Shown: positions 12,095-25,360, numbered from the stretch's first letter. The stretch is DNA of 64,000 nt from Fratercula arctica (GCA_947846985.1 CANTUZ010000001.1:5253504-5317503), one strand, 5' to 3'. The notes: a model not told the origin generated them from the letters alone. Numbers and translations are program-made.

Positions 12095-12366
12095 ATCATA
12101 GAATCATAGAATTATCTAGGTTCGAAGGGACCTTTCAGATCATCAAGTCCAACCATCAAGCTAACACTGCCAAGTCCACCAGTAAACCATGTCCCTCAGC
12201 ACCACGTCTACACATATTTTAAATACCTCCAGAGATGGTGATTCCACCACTTCCCTGGGCAGCCTGTTCCAATGTTTGATAACCCTTTCACTGAAGAAAT
12301 TTTTCCTAAGATCCAATCTAAACCTCCCCTGGTGTAACTTGAAGCTGTTTCCTCTTGTCTTATTGC
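12095..12366 (-). mobile_element. CR1 LINE, 5'-truncated 3' end (minus)
   Basis: The reverse complement ends in ATTCTATGATTCTATGAT, the CR1 octamer tail, which on this strand is at 12095-12112. Inside, the minus strand encodes [16 protein letters not shown] and [19 protein letters not shown], the C terminus of ORF2. The frame runs through to the end of ORF2 (VVLRDMV) but has lost everything upstream. It is the same subfamily as the copies at 15.7, 20.2, 59.2 and 61.5 kb. Confidence 0.95.
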
Positions 12367-15300
12367 TAAAATAAATTAAAAAATCTATGTTTATATGCCA
12401 GTACATACATATCTATATCACAATCTGAATGCCATTTTGAAAGACTGAGCCCAATTAGAGGTAAAGTGATGCCAGAAAAAGTGAGCATCAGGTACCCAGA
12501 GCATGTAACTGCTTAATCCAATACCACAGGATATAGAACAAGACATACAGCGATATCTGTTGGATCTGGCCCAGAAAGTTATTTGGGCACCTCCTCCTCA
12601 CTCAGCTGGATGTTCAGATATTTCTGAAGACCTGGACCAAAGTTCTTTCTTTGATGTTATAAGAGAAAGTTTGGACTGGATTTGAACCCAGATCTACAAA
12701 GTTTAAAATGCCCACCTAAGGACATCTCTCCTTTCCTATGAAGATGACAATAATGTCATGTGATGGACATTTAAGCTCCAGTCACACCTCTATGACTGCA
12801 CTTTCCTGTTCCCCAAGAAGTAGGGTCTCACCCTGTCCACATGCACAACTTCCTCCACTGTCACCTCCCGACAAACAGTTTTCATGCGACAGTTACATTC
12901 CTTTTAGATGAAAATCAAAAGCAACATTTTGCTACAGAAAAAAAAGGTTACGAAAGGCATTTGTAGTATGGACTTACTTTATGTGTGTTATTTATTTTCT
13001 GAAATACTAAATACTGAATCAGCTCTGAAATATTCCAAGAAACTTCAAGTTTATGTGTTTTTTAATAAAAGCCAGCAGGATTTAAAAAAATGACAAATCT
13101 CTTCTCTTCTCTTCCACCCCCCTCACCAATCAAAACTCATGGGGGAAAAATTAAAAAGGAAAGAAAAAGAAGGAAAAAGGAAAATTACCAAATATTTCCA
13201 GGACCAGCATCAGTCATAAAGAAACTAATAATGAACTAAGAAATGATCTAAAGGAGCGCAGAGGGAGGTAAAAACATGAAGAAGACAATTTAGAAAATAT
13301 TTGCAGGAGCAGAATTTATAAATACTCATTTTATTTTTTAAGCAGATGTCAAAATTAATATGTGTTCTTGATTCTGCCTTTCTCATTAATATATCTAGTG
13401 CCAAAAAACATGCAGGACAAAATGTTTGCAACCAATATTCTCCTTATATTAGGAAATAATTACACCTTTTTTTCACTCCAAACTTTTAAATGTGACCTAG
13501 CTGGAAATGAATTGCCTTTGACTTGCTAAAAATAAGTATAAGAAACTTAATCTAAGTCCATTGCCAGTGCAATTTATACTATACACAACTTTAGTGAGGT
13601 GTAATTAGCAGTGCATTGCAATAATTTATTATTGGTTTAAAAAGCCTGAACAATCAGGACCTTACAGCAAAATGGGAAAATGGGAAGCTATGTGCCAGAG
13701 ACATATTATTCTGGTTTATATTAATTCAGTTATTTTACCTTTGGTGCACATTCATCTATCCATACAATGCGAATGCTCCGTTGAAAAGGATGCTGAATAT
13801 TGGACCTTTGGCTCAATATGAAATATGAACTCTGAGGCAGAGCTGCAATAATACTTCCATTTGCATTATTATGATTAACATTTCTCAGAATAGGAAGCAT
13901 CCAGCAATATTAATTGCAGAAATAGTGAAATTCCTATTGTCATAAATCACTGTGCAGTGTAAAGCAAGCTCTCTGAAAACCTTATAGAAAAACTCTTTTT
14001 TTGTGTGTGTGTTTTTTGGAGTTAATTTCAACCTCATTTTCACCAGGCTTTCCCATTCGTGTCTGTTGACAAGACAGTAATTATGCTTTTTCTCTTGATT
14101 AACACATTCTTTTCAGGAAGGTCCCAAACAGCTTTCACATGAAAGGCTGAATTCAACAGAGCATGGTTTTCTCATTAAAGACTTAGCATTCACCCATAGT
14201 TAATTTATCACACAGATACTTCCTGACTCATAGAAGAAGGGTGGCCTTGAAGCTAATGCTCTTGATTTGATCAGAAGTTTTCTCCACAGCAGTTGAAATG
14301 AATGCCTTTTCAAATATGATGATTATTGAATTCATTTAATAAGTGAAAATAGGGGGGGAAATGGTATACAGTTTCTCTACTACAGCGCAGATCCAACTGA
14401 CTTAGTACTAAAAGTCTTATTTTTCCCTTTAGCACATAAAGATCTACCTCACAACAGATATACCAGGGAAATTTCTCCTAACTTGAAGCAATATCATCTC
14501 TAAATCTATACAAACTTATTGAATCTTCATCTATGTATTTTTATCTTTGTATCAAGTCAACATTTCCCCATTCACTTCCGTTTCTTTCCTCAACACTGTT
14601 AGCAAAATTGACAATATTCATCGATTGATCAAAGCGAGCAACCTTGACGTCTGGTGCATCAGCTTTCATTCGTAACAAGAGTACAATACAATGATTTATT
14701 TTGATGTTTTACATTGTACCGTAAAGAGCATCCAAAAATAAAAATGCTTTCATTATCAGTGTTGTGAACACAAGGCATCTGCATCAGGGACCACACACAA
14801 GGAGAGAGCAATTTCTTGCCACCTGTGCTCTTTAATCCAGATTTTTGATGGTTGGATTGTTTTGGGGTTTGCTTTCTTGGGGGCTTTTCGGATGTGTTAT
14901 TTCCAAATGTATCATATATTCAAAAAGCAACTGCAGGGGTCTAAGTAGTGTTCAGCCCTAGAAATAGCAGAGCTTTTCCTGACTAGTGGGCTGCTTTGGT
15001 CCATCCTTGATTAACTCACAGTAGGTGAGATGTCCCCAAATTACTACGGTTCCGACTGAATTCCTAATGACAGTGTCCACTGTGCAAGAAAACACCCCCC
15101 TGAGATGGCAGCAACTAGTGCCATCCTCAACAGCACAAGGAATGGTCATAGATGGCCTGGTTGCTGCTGGGAGGCTGAGAGGAGGAGGTAGATCATGGAT
15201 ATGCCCTCACCAAGGACATTAAGACTAACTATGCACTTCTGGCCAGGAATACTTTAGTCCCCATCTCCGGGCCTGATCTGAGGATCCTGCAAAGCAGTTA

Positions 15301-15670
15301 GACATGTTAGTCCACTCCATTCCCAAATCATGCTGTTAGCAGGTGTTTACTATTAAGCAGAAGTTTAAGTCTTGCTGGAGTCAACAGAGCTTCAATATGT
15401 GCCTGAAGTCAAGAGTTCCCTCAGAGCACAGTGACTGAGCAGGGACAGCCTGATGAGTTGGAGACACTTACGACCAGGACAATTTCTCATTGTTTTGTTT
15501 CCCCATGGAGAACAGAAAGGCATGGCTGATGTATTCAGAGATCATAGGCACGTTCCAAAAGTCAGCAAATAAAAGCAGAAGAGAGTCTCACTGGGTTCAG
15601 CAGAGTCAAAGGACTCCTTTCTTTAAGGCAGTGTATTCTTTTGCAATGACTGAAGCCCAACCACTACCAT
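12367..15670. other. Noncoding stretch, AT-rich
   Basis: No gene recognised. It holds a purine-rich patch at 13141-13188 and a T7(GT)n patch near 14.0 kb. The segment at about 15.33-15.41 kb, with TTAAGCAGAAGTTTAAGTC, resembles the 'cttaagcacatgcttaaag' motif of old amniote CR1-type repeats, too weakly to annotate alone. Confidence 0.5.
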
Positions 15671-16040
15671 AACCTTCTCTCTCTCTACAACTACCTGGAA
15701 GGAGGGTGTAGAGAGATGGGTGTTGGTCTCTTCTCCCAAGTAACAAGTGATAGGACAAGAGGAAATAGCCTCAGGCTGCGCCAGGGGAGGTCTAGATTGG
15801 ATATTAGGAAAAATTTCTTCACCGAAAGGGTTATCAAGCATTGGAACAGGCTGCCCAGGGAAGCGGTTGAGTCACTGTCCCTGGTGGTATTTAAAAGACA
15901 TGTAGACGTGGTGCTGAGGGACATGGTTTAGTGGTGGACCTGGCAGTGTGAGGTTAACAGTTGGACTCGATCATCTTAAATATCTTTTCCAGCCTAAACG
16001 ATCCTATGATTCTATAATTCTGTGATTCCATGATTCTATG
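15671..16040 (+). mobile_element. CR1 LINE 3' end with complete ORF2 C terminus
   Basis: The plus strand encodes [14 protein letters not shown], then [20 protein letters not shown] and PREAVESLS, and stops after LRDMV at 15929-15931. A 3' UTR follows, with a tail of imperfect ATTCTATG octamers up to 16040. It is 5'-truncated like almost all CR1 copies. The open frame from 15716 to the stop has no break, so this is one of the better preserved copies in the window. There is no target-site duplication that I can see, as usual for CR1. Confidence 0.95.
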
Positions 16041-16305
16041 AGCATGCTCCAGACCTGCACATCCTCTCTTTTCACACCAAATCAACACCCCATGTAGAAA
16101 TATTTATTGGCTTTGGCCTAACATTTCATTGCCATACACTGACAGCTTGTAATCAGAAAAAACAAATTATTATAATCATGATCATGATCATCATCCACAC
16201 AATCATCCCTTGGCGGGAAATACATGGGGACAGCAGGGCTTAGAAATCTAGCAGGAGTTCCATCATAATGAACCCATAACAAGTGATAAGATTTGCCCAG
16301 AGGGA

Positions 16306-16395
16306 CCATAGACTCATTGAATGGTTAGAGTTGGAGGGGACTTTAAGGATCATGTAGTTCCAACCCCCCTGCCATGGGCAGGGACAATCATCCCC
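16306..16395 (-). mobile_element. Short CR1 3' tail (minus)
   Basis: ACCATAGACTCATTGAATGG, followed by TTGGAGGGGACTTTAAGGAT and then CCAACCCCCCTGCCATGGGC, is the reverse complement of the CR1 3' UTR of the 'ccatgggcagggaca' subfamily. Only the last ~90 bases survive, and the octamer tail is reduced to one degenerate unit. Confidence 0.85.
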
Positions 16396-16723
16396 ATCAA
16401 CCCCAGGCACTGATTCAGCTGGGAAAGAGTTAAGGCTTGTTATCCATCCCTCTTTTTTGGATGAAAAGGAAACAATGGAAGACCATTAGAAGAAGGATAG
16501 AGAGTGCATGCTGAGCCATCCTAGGGGAGGAACTGCAGAGGCAGTTAAGCCTGGAGAGCTGCTCTTTCCAGAAGCACCTCTTCCTTTTAGCCCACACATG
16601 AAGACAATTTTGAACCTCATCAGCCAGGATGGCTCCCAGTGGAGTGAGTATTTTGCACATCCCAATCTGTTCCAATTGTCTCGTAGGGGCCATTTCACAG
16701 TGTTTTATCTTTGCTGTTATTTC

Positions 16724-16745
16724 TTTTTTTTTTTTTTTTTTTTTT
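16724..16745. repeat. T22 homopolymer tract
   Basis: An uninterrupted run of 22 T. No AATAAA complement follows closely, so there is no support for it being a retrocopy tail. Confidence 0.95.
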
Positions 16746-18213
16746 AAGAAGGGTGATGTTGGTTTTTAAGCAGTTGGAGGACTACATTTATACAGCAGGT
16801 TGGAAAAGGCTACACAGTGGAGGCTTCTCAGAATTAAGATAATTTTCTCAGTGTGTAATAATTTGATGTGAAAAATTGGATTTCTGGGAAATGGTACCAG
16901 AAGTAAAGGATGTGGAATGTGTCCTGTTGAGCTTCGGCAGAATTACATTTTAATGTTCATCAAAGAATTACTGTCCTGTGCCCTTTGTGTACCAATCTCT
17001 CTTCCTCACTTGTTGCAAGATCACCAGATATGCTCTGTGCAAAAAGTTGGCTTTCATGTTCTTTTTTTAGTTGTGCTATATCTAAGTCTCATTTGCTTGC
17101 ATATGCTTTGGTCATCACAGATTTCTCTATCTCAGCTAACTTTATACATCTACATATTAGATGTTGAAGAGCTATCAACCTAGATGTCTAGTTTTTAGTT
17201 GCATAAGTTAATAGCCAATGAGTCTCACCCCAAGCTATGTTTTCTCAGTCCGAATAAGTACCTACCTCTTCAGCCACTAATTGTCATGTTGGCTTGACAA
17301 AGGCTAAGCAGCATTTCAACACCACCACAGTTCAAAACATTACAGTTGACCACGATAATAAGCCCAGTAAAAACTTATTTTAACAAGCCAGGAGAACGTG
17401 AGGACAGAATACTCAGTTTTGGCCAACTATAACGGAGAAATTTGTCATTTTCATCAGTCTGAAGTGTAGTGACATTAATTGAGTTGCTTCTGCGGTGGGA
17501 ATTTGATTCACCGAATTTAGATTTCAGATAGGTTAAGCAATTGTACCAAATTGCTACAGCGTCTTTGTCATAGTGAAGTTAGCCCTGTACTTGCAGAGTT
17601 TAAAATTAACATACCTATCTGATTGAGGCTTGCAAAGCAATTTAGAAAGCCAGCTTTCATAAACATATAAAACCTTTCTTTAGAGTTTACTGCAAAATTT
17701 GCTTTGAAATGCGTATAGTCCACATCGCTAAATTCAAAGCATTAAAATATGTCTTTTGTGTAATGGTATCTCCAAAATAAATATTTTCCTGGTCTTCTGT
17801 GAAGAAAAAAAAAAGTCTTCTTTAGCTTCTGGATCATTTTTTTTAGCTACTGCTTTTTCAGTGAGAAAAATACTTTTTCTGTCGGGTTCGTTCCATAACT
17901 AAAACCATTTCCCCTGGCCTAGTTGAACTGTATATTAAAAACGTCATTGCAGAAGAAAGAATTTCTGTATTGCCTAGAAAAGTATCACAGTATGTTTCCC
18001 AGTTCACAACAGATGTTTCTATAATTGTTGCTCGATTGTCCTGTGATGGCTTCAGGTCTTTCAGCACAGACTTGACCAACAATAAAACATAATCTCACCA
18101 TCAATACACTTTTCGTTAAAGCTGTTAAATGGAAGCAGTAATCTTTCCCTTTATCCAATGGTGATCTATAATCCCAAACCCTTCAAACGCTTTGCCAAGG
18201 AAGGGTAATTGCT

Positions 18214-18300
18214 GCCCCTATTTTTTTGCCAGTGGGTAGGTAAGCTGACATTGAGAAGTTTACAGGAGCACAGCTATTGAGCTCAAGGATGGAAAACTTG
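18214..18300 (-). mobile_element. MIR-like SINE relic
   Basis: GCCCCTATTTTTTTGCCAGT, followed by GTAAGCTGACATTGAGAAGT and then GGAGCACAGCTATTGAG, follows the reverse complement of the MIR core ('ccccatttt...gaaactgag...agagaagttaa...tcacacagct'). The identification is weak because the copy is old. Confidence 0.4.
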
Positions 18301-19732
18301 ACCCTAATAAAGGCTGGCAATTGTGGACTAAGCTATGTGGAGCCCATGTTTCTTGTAGACTGCAACCACTCCTGCATATCACCTTACACATGCTATCTGG
18401 TCATTTTGTAGGTTATTTGTGCATCTGAACTTTGGCATACTCTGGCTTGAAAATGTGTGATTTGAGGGAAATTGCAATTTCCTTGCAATGTTTTTATCCC
18501 ACTTGCCACATTTCCCACAAAAATTCCACCGAAACATCTGTGTTTGGAAATTCCTTAACAGCAGAATAAGCATAAAAAAATGCCAGACACCAGTGATTAA
18601 CAAGGTGTTCAAAGCAAAAGCTCCCAGTATAACCATTATAACAAATTAATGGTACATGAAATGGATATTAAATAATCTTTTAACACATTTTTAAAAGCTG
18701 GTTTCTCAGAAATGAAAACATGTAGCTGCTGGCGTGGACCAACAAGTATATTGCATTAGATAGTTCTGCACTGCTTGTGGGCACACCGTGCCTGAAATGC
18801 ATTGCTGAAACTGTTCCTTAATTTGTGGTTGATTTACTGGTGTAAATCGACCGGTTGTTGCATTACTGAGGCCAGTGCCATGTGAACAGAGGGCAAGGAC
18901 ACTGTTCCTGAAACTCAGTGCTTCTGGGTTGGGAGGATGTGCTCCTCACCCTTGTTTCCTTGCTTCCTGGGGTGTAACACTGCTGGGGAGGGTGTCGAGA
19001 AAGGGGTGCGCTCGACGCGGACCATGGAGGGACTTCTTCACATGTCATCCGCTGTGCCTGTGGCACAGCCTTTCTCCTGCAGCTCAATGTGATCGTACCC
19101 CAACACATGACAGATCCAAAGAGGAATAGGCAGCGGTTCTCCTGGGACTAACCAAGGGTGCTACTGATCCTGAGAGACACCACTGCTATCCGAGGCATCT
19201 TCTGGGCTGGCAGGTCTGACACAGCGTTTGAGAAAAACCCGCACCTTTCCAAATCAGCAAGGAGAAGCCAGGTCAGATGTCCTAGGACATCCCAAATACA
19301 TCAAACCTTTAATCCATCAGAGAATACATTCATAACTGTATTCTTTCTCTGCAGCCTGCCACGTGCTACATCTACTCCATTGCTGCATGCTTGGTAGACT
19401 GTCCTGCTGGCCATCATGCTGAGGCAAATGTAGGCATGCTGTGATGCCCTCTCTGGAAACCATGGAAGAATTTACTTCCTGCATTTAGGTGACGTATTGA
19501 CATTTGAATGGCTTTAATGAGGGCCCCTACTGCAAAGGAGCAACCAGGGGTAGAGCTATGAAAAGGTTGTCATTTATAATAACAGAAGAGGTCTGTAGCC
19601 TCTGAATGCCTTTCCCTCCCTCTGTTGCCTATCCTGGAAGCCCAGAGTGAATAATTTAGATACTTCTGGAAAGTCTCAAGAATGAGGCAGCATTAAAAAA
19701 GGTCAAAGCACACACTTTACTTATGTGGCTGG

Positions 19733-19789
19733 ACACACACACACAAATGTAACTACATATATATACGTGCACATACATATACACACATA
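19733..19789. repeat. (AC)n with AT/AC-rich continuation
   Basis: Six and a half AC units at 19733-19745, followed by interrupted TATATA and ACATAC steps. A degenerate dinucleotide microsatellite. Confidence 0.8.
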
Positions 19790-20231
19790 GTGAAATTTGC
19801 TGTTATCAAAAGAACTATAAATACCAAATGAGGGCTGAACAGCTGGAGCTAGATTGGCATATTGTACTGTACTCCAATGACACAGCACAGGAGTATTTAA
19901 TTTCCTCCCAGAGGCAAAATGTCTCTCCTTCTCAACTGGAAAAACTGGGGTGGGTGAGCCGCCTTCGCTGGTTACTGAGGTAATAATGATACTAAGGGCT
20001 ATACTTTTGTGAGGAAGATGCTTTGGGTCAGAATTGCAGTGTTCTTCTTAATTTCCCTTAGAATAAGAAAAAAAACCAGGCATTCGTGTATTAGCTATAC
20101 AGAAGAACTCAGACCTCTCGATATTCAAATGCAAAAATCGCATTCAGTTCCTACCTCTGCCAGAAACAACTTCTGTGCCATGGGAAAAGCCCCATCACTA
20201 ACTTTTGCTTTAGACCTTCTTTCTACTTGGT

Positions 20232-20706
20232 CACAGAATCATAGAGTCACCTAGGTTGGAAGGGACCTTTCAGATAATCGAGTCCAACCATCAACCTAAC
20301 TCTTGACAAAACCCGTCACTAAACCATATCTCTAAGCACTACGTCTACCCATCTTTTAAAAACCTCCAGGAGTGGTGCCTCAACCACTTCCCTGGGCAGC
20401 CTGTTCCAATGCTTGATAACCCTTTCAGTGTAAAAACTTTTCCTAACATCTAGTCTAAACCTCCCCTGGTGCTACTTGAGGCCGTTTCCTCTTATCTTAT
20501 TACCTGTTCCTTGGGAATAGAGACAGACCCCCCCTGGCTACACCCTCCTTTCAGGGAGCTGTAGAGAGCGAGAAGGTCTCCCCTCAGCCTCCTTTTCTCC
20601 AGGCTCAACACCCCCAGCTCCCTCAGCCCCTCCTCACAAGGCTTGTGCTCCAGACCCCTCACCAGCTCCGTTGCCCTTCTCTGGACACGCTCCAGCACCT
20701 CCATAA
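20232..20706 (-). mobile_element. CR1 LINE 3' end, longest C-terminal copy (minus)
   Basis: The reverse complement encodes [19 protein letters not shown], then [19 protein letters not shown] and [15 protein letters not shown] in one frame. The ORF2 end ([14 protein letters not shown]) lies in another frame further on, so there is at least one frameshift near 20.5 kb. A GGAGGTTTTTAAAAGATGGG segment and the CR1 3' UTR follow, with a degenerate octamer tail at 20232-20250. It is of the same subfamily as the 12.1, 15.7, 59.2 and 61.5 kb copies. The 213-base open frame at 20492-20704 is part of this element, not a host gene. Confidence 0.95.
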
Positions 20707-20973
20707 TGGTCCCTTAAAACAGGAACACACCTTCTGTTGAGTGCTGGGACTGCAAGGAGGAATCTGTCCAATGAGATGCCGTAACAGCCTCTCCACCAGA
20801 CTTGCCATAAGTATCTTTACAGCTGCGATCGTACCAGGAATAGTTCAGTGGACTGGTTTTTTAAAGTACAACCAGCCCCATTATTCTCCACCCCCTGCCT
20901 AATTAATAATTTCTATAAAAATAACATTTCTGTTTTTATAGAAAATTTGGAATTCTTGGATGGCAATAGCCCG

Positions 20974-20987
20974 CCCCCCCCCCCCCC
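20974..20987. repeat. C14 homopolymer tract
   Basis: A run of 14 C, so G14 on the minus strand. Confidence 0.9.
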
Positions 20988-21634
20988 TTCCAGGCTGCCC
21001 CCCAGGGCAATATGTTGTACACGTGCCATTAAGGTTTGATTTTGCGCTGCTCTTCCTCATTTCATTATTTAATGCATCTCAAGCAGGGCTTGAAGCTAAT
21101 GCTGTCATCTTGAGCAAATTGATGGGATCTTTCACTGCACAACAGAAGCTGAATAAAAGCAGAGGGTCCTCATGCACCTCCCTTTGCCCACGCTGCAGCT
21201 CTGCTCCCAGCAGCTCCGTCCCTCCTGACGATGCTGGGTACAGTAGATGGGCATTTTACCCCTTATCAATAGATCTCCATCATTCTGTGAATGAGAACGA
21301 CATTCCTTCAGACCTGTTTTTGTAAAGTGAACCTATATCCATAGGAGCAATTAGTCCCCTGCTGTGAGTTTCGACACGCCAGCTATACTGCAGCTGCTCT
21401 CTGTTGCCAGCACTAAATTTCCCTCAGTAGTGGATCAACGTGTTTAAACACTTTGATCTTCTTTATCTCAGCGACGCGATTTGAAAGCCTCCTGGATGAA
21501 CAAGCTTTCTTTCGGGTGCAACTCCATCTCATCCACCATTTCGGTGCTGACCTGAAACTTTTGTGCTTTATTTACTGGAGAGGCGTCGTCTTTTGAAATG
21601 GCTTCTCACATCCTCTCAGAAAGACTTTATTATT

Positions 21635-21655
21635 CCCCCCCCCCCCCCCCCCCCC
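21635..21655. repeat. C21 homopolymer tract
   Basis: An uninterrupted run of 21 C. The minus strand is G21, which could fold as a G-quadruplex. Exact length is prone to sequencing error. Confidence 0.9.
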
Positions 21656-23567
21656 AACACCGAGCTTAAGTAACGGTACTTCAAACAGCAGATAAGAGGC
21701 ACAAAGGGGACTCAGTCTTATACACAGCAATTCAGAATCATCTTAATCTCCGTCACACGCTTTCTGATTTTCTTTTTAATCTCCCTCAGCACAGCGCGCA
21801 CCAAACACAGCTGAGAACTCGCTATTTAAACTGCCTTATTACTGTTACGCTATGAAAGCTTAACTAATGTTTAGAATACATGAGCGCAAATAAACTGAAG
21901 TGAGGGAACACACACCTCGGATGTGGGTACAGTTATGTAGATGATGGGAGATAATTAGTGTCACCATCCTCTTTCTGATGGGTTGAAGCTGCCTCTGATT
22001 TCTCCCCTCTCCAGGAGCCAGGAGTGAACAATTAGTGATGTGAAACTGCTAAGCAGGAAAAAGCATGAGGTGACTGTCAGCTTTATTCCTCCAAACTGCA
22101 GAATTCCTGATTTTCCTACCCAAACCTGTTCTCTGCCCCTTTGCACCCCACGGGGTCAGTACAGTTGCAAATGGAGAATCCAGCTCATATCTCATTAGTG
22201 AAATTACCAATCTGAGTTTTGGACTGTAGATTGGTTTAACCCCAAACTGACCTATTTTACTCTCGTGTGAAATGTTACCTCCTGTGATAAAGGCAAGAGA
22301 GTTACACTGCTCGTAAAACAGATGGGAAGAGATGAAGGAGCCCAGAGAGTTTAATTGATATTACAACTTTCTGGATGTGAAGACCAAATTAACAGAGGGC
22401 TGCGCTCTTATCAAAATACTTGCTGAGAAATGCAGACAAGGCATTTTCCCTCTTTTGGTGCTGGCAGTGACACAGCTCTACAATAAACAGCATAATTAGA
22501 GACTTTTTTTTTTTTTTTAAAATGAAGGTTTGCTCCCTAGGCACGATTTTAATACCACAGACAACCAGAAGAGCTGATGGGGAGACAGATAACTGAGTCA
22601 AAATTTAGGTGAAGATTATTTCTGCTGTGGTTTGAGTGCTCCCACCCTGCACCGGCTGGTTTTATTACGCAGGTGGATGGAATGTGCTCCGCTCCATTTC
22701 CAAGGGAGCCACACAAGCCCGGCGTAAATCAGTCAGCAAGTACCTTGAACCGCACATATTAGGAATGCAAGCGAGAGGAATTCCAAAATGAAGCATGTTT
22801 AGACAAAGAGGCGATTATGGCATGGAGAGAAAAGGAGTGAAAAAATTTCAGCTGGAACCAGGGAAGGAGCACAGTAGCACAAGGAGATGGAAAGTCTGAT
22901 TCTGTGCTTATATAGCCTCATAAATGGGGTGATTTTAATCTCCTGAATGTGATAAAGCAATATCTATTGGAAGTGAATAACACAGACTAGTTCCCAAAGA
23001 GGGTTTTGGAGACTGGTCTTCTAATATCCACGCAGTCCAGAGAGCCAGGTTCTGGTCTCATTTACAAAGGGTCTGCCCAGGTGGGCTTTTATGGACGTCA
23101 ATGGAGTTACGCAGTGCAACGCTAAACGGCCTCAAATGATACTGACGTGTCTTGTGTTTGCACTGCAGAAAAAGGAGGGGAGAGCGGAGGGGTTGGTATC
23201 ACTGCACACTGCAAGTCTGACCATAAAAACGCATTCCCAGTGGGTCAGCACCTGTTTAGATAAATGGTTTACTTGAAAAACACAATGCAGTAGAGCTCGC
23301 ACATTTATCCATATGGCACTAACACGAACTGCCAGCTGTGGCCAGTCGTCCAATATGTTCTCTCTCCATCTATGACATATGAAACCATATGGAATCATCT
23401 ATCCATTAGGAAGAGATCATTTTCAGACAGGAAGGTTTTCTGACACAATTATTAGCTGTGGCGTTCTTGACCAGGAACAGGCTGAAACAGGCAGGAAAGA
23501 AAAAGGGGCTTATGTTGTCTTAAAGGGTCATGTGAAGAATTTTCTGTTTTTAAATCATCTTTCAAGA

Positions 23568-23601
<34 letters not shown>
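23568..23601. repeat. T17A17 self-complementary tract
   Basis: Seventeen T are followed directly by seventeen A, giving a perfect inverted repeat with no spacer. Confidence 0.95.
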
Positions 23602-25360
23602 GAGCGCCTTTTATCTCTCAGCTTAATGTCATTCTGCTGCATGGGTTGCTTTTCCCTCCACCCATTTCTGCGATGAGTGATCATGGCACACGAGGGCTAC
23701 TGGTTTCCCCTGAGTTTGGGTGTGATTAGGGACAGCAGAGAGGTACGTGACTTGCTAGAAACAATCCGGTTTAGGAGCAACTGCTGCAAACCCTATTCGC
23801 AAACAAGTGGTCCCAGAACTGGGACTCAACCCTGTTTCCTTCCTCAGTGACCTTCTCTTCGCACACGCTGTGGGCTTCGCTCTGAACCAAAGCTAAACAC
23901 GGTGTATCAGCATAAAATCAAAGGAAAACAGTGACAAAACAGAGTCACTGGCTGAATTCAATAATATCTGTATTGAGACAGAAAATCCTACTAGGGCAGT
24001 TCGCCTGCTCTCAATCTGGAATAACTCAATTACTCTTGATTTGCACCAATGCAAATGAGATGAGAATCTTTCCCCAGAACACTCACTGGCTATGCTCGTT
24101 GACATGATCAGAAGTACAGTGTTCCCTACAATCAGCCCCAGTTTACCTCTCATGGATATAAGCAGAGACAAGAGCCTCAGGCATTTCAGGCTCTGCAGTG
24201 AATAGCGGATCCCTGTCGGCCTGTAGAGTATGCAGATTATGTACGGAGAAGCTGAGAAGCTGATTTTGGAAATGACGTGGCCCCCAAATGAGTCTGAAAT
24301 CAGGAAATATTTCTTAACAGTAGCACTCGGAGATACTGGACCTCTCCCCTCACATGCTTAGTACCTCACCTGACCCAGCAGCAAAACTTCTGGGTTAAAT
24401 CAGCGCAAGATGAAAATCAGCTCTGACCTGGTATACATCACGGACTAGCTAAGGAAGATGAAGATGGCATAATCACTGCTAATATTAGAAAGAAATTTGA
24501 AGTAGGAAGTCCTTTGATCTAGCACCCTGGTACTTGATTTGGGCTTTTACACACTCTAGTGATTCTAGAGAGACACCAGTTGGTAGACATCAGTTCAAAA
24601 CTCAGTTGTGCCAAGTACAGACTTGATAGGTGACATTAAACACAGGTGAAATTTTGTAAAGTGATCAGTTACTACCTTCAATTTAACATAACAGCGGCCC
24701 ATCTCCAGTCCTTTTATTCCCCTTTTCTTATGGGAGCTGGTCACCACTGAAAGGGTCTGGATCTGGGTAACAAGTTTTGTGCTGTCCTGCTGCCGCTTTC
24801 TTATCATGTGTTCTGGGAAAGAGAGATCAACAACTGCTTGTGGTCCCACCACAGCCCACAGCTATGGGGAGCCAGGAAAAAGACAATATGTTTTGTTTTA
24901 AAGTAATCTTGCACAACAGTAGGTGGGTCTCTGCAGACGTCCAGCTGTTTGGGTGTGTTTTCCACAGCCAGATAATGATTTTCACACAGCATTTCCTTTC
25001 TTGCCAGCTGTGCCGGTTTCTGTAGAGTCATAGACCCGAAAGCTTCCAGTGTCCACAGCGATGGTTATCAGAGCATTAGTGAGAAAACACCAACCAAGGA
25101 CCCTTGCAAGCAGGCTAGGAGTTACTCACACCGTAACAGGGCAATTTAATGTGTAGTAAGTGGAGGTTTCAGCCAGCTTTTTCTTGGCTAGATGGCCACA
25201 CGCAGAAGGTGACCACAACAGATGCAGTAAGCTAGAATTCATATAATACACTTTGGAAGATTTTAGGCACCTAATTACATGCAACACAAAACACCTGAAG
25301 TGGGGAACCTAAATCCTCTGCCTAGTTAATGGAGACATTTCCAGATAAACTACATTTAAA

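Larger units (their letters stand above)
16396..20231. other. Noncoding stretch between CR1 copies
   Basis: No gene recognised. It contains a T22 tract at 16724-16745, a MIR-like patch at 18.2 kb, a CpG-bearing patch near 19.0 kb, and an AC/AT microsatellite patch at 19.73-19.79 kb. Confidence 0.5.

Noticed and set aside
12115..12135. GGTTCGAAGGG as a tRNA B box
   Set aside because: It lies inside a CR1 3' UTR where the family reads 'ggttggaagggacc'. No tRNA cloverleaf surrounds it.
20492..20704. Open frame with [14 protein letters not shown] as a host protein
   Set aside because: It is the CR1 ORF2 C-terminal region within a degenerate CR1 copy.
23080..23130. GACGTCAATGGAGTTACGC as a CRE-type regulatory element
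   Set aside because: The wording matches an old amniote repeat phrase ('gacttcaatggagttacgcc'), so the motif is likely inherited from a repeat. It is too short to annotate firmly.
23780..23850. MIR-like relic around ACAAGTGGTCCCAGAACTGG
   Set aside because: The resemblance to 'agtaagtggcagagctgggactcgaaccc' is suggestive, but only about 40 bases support it.
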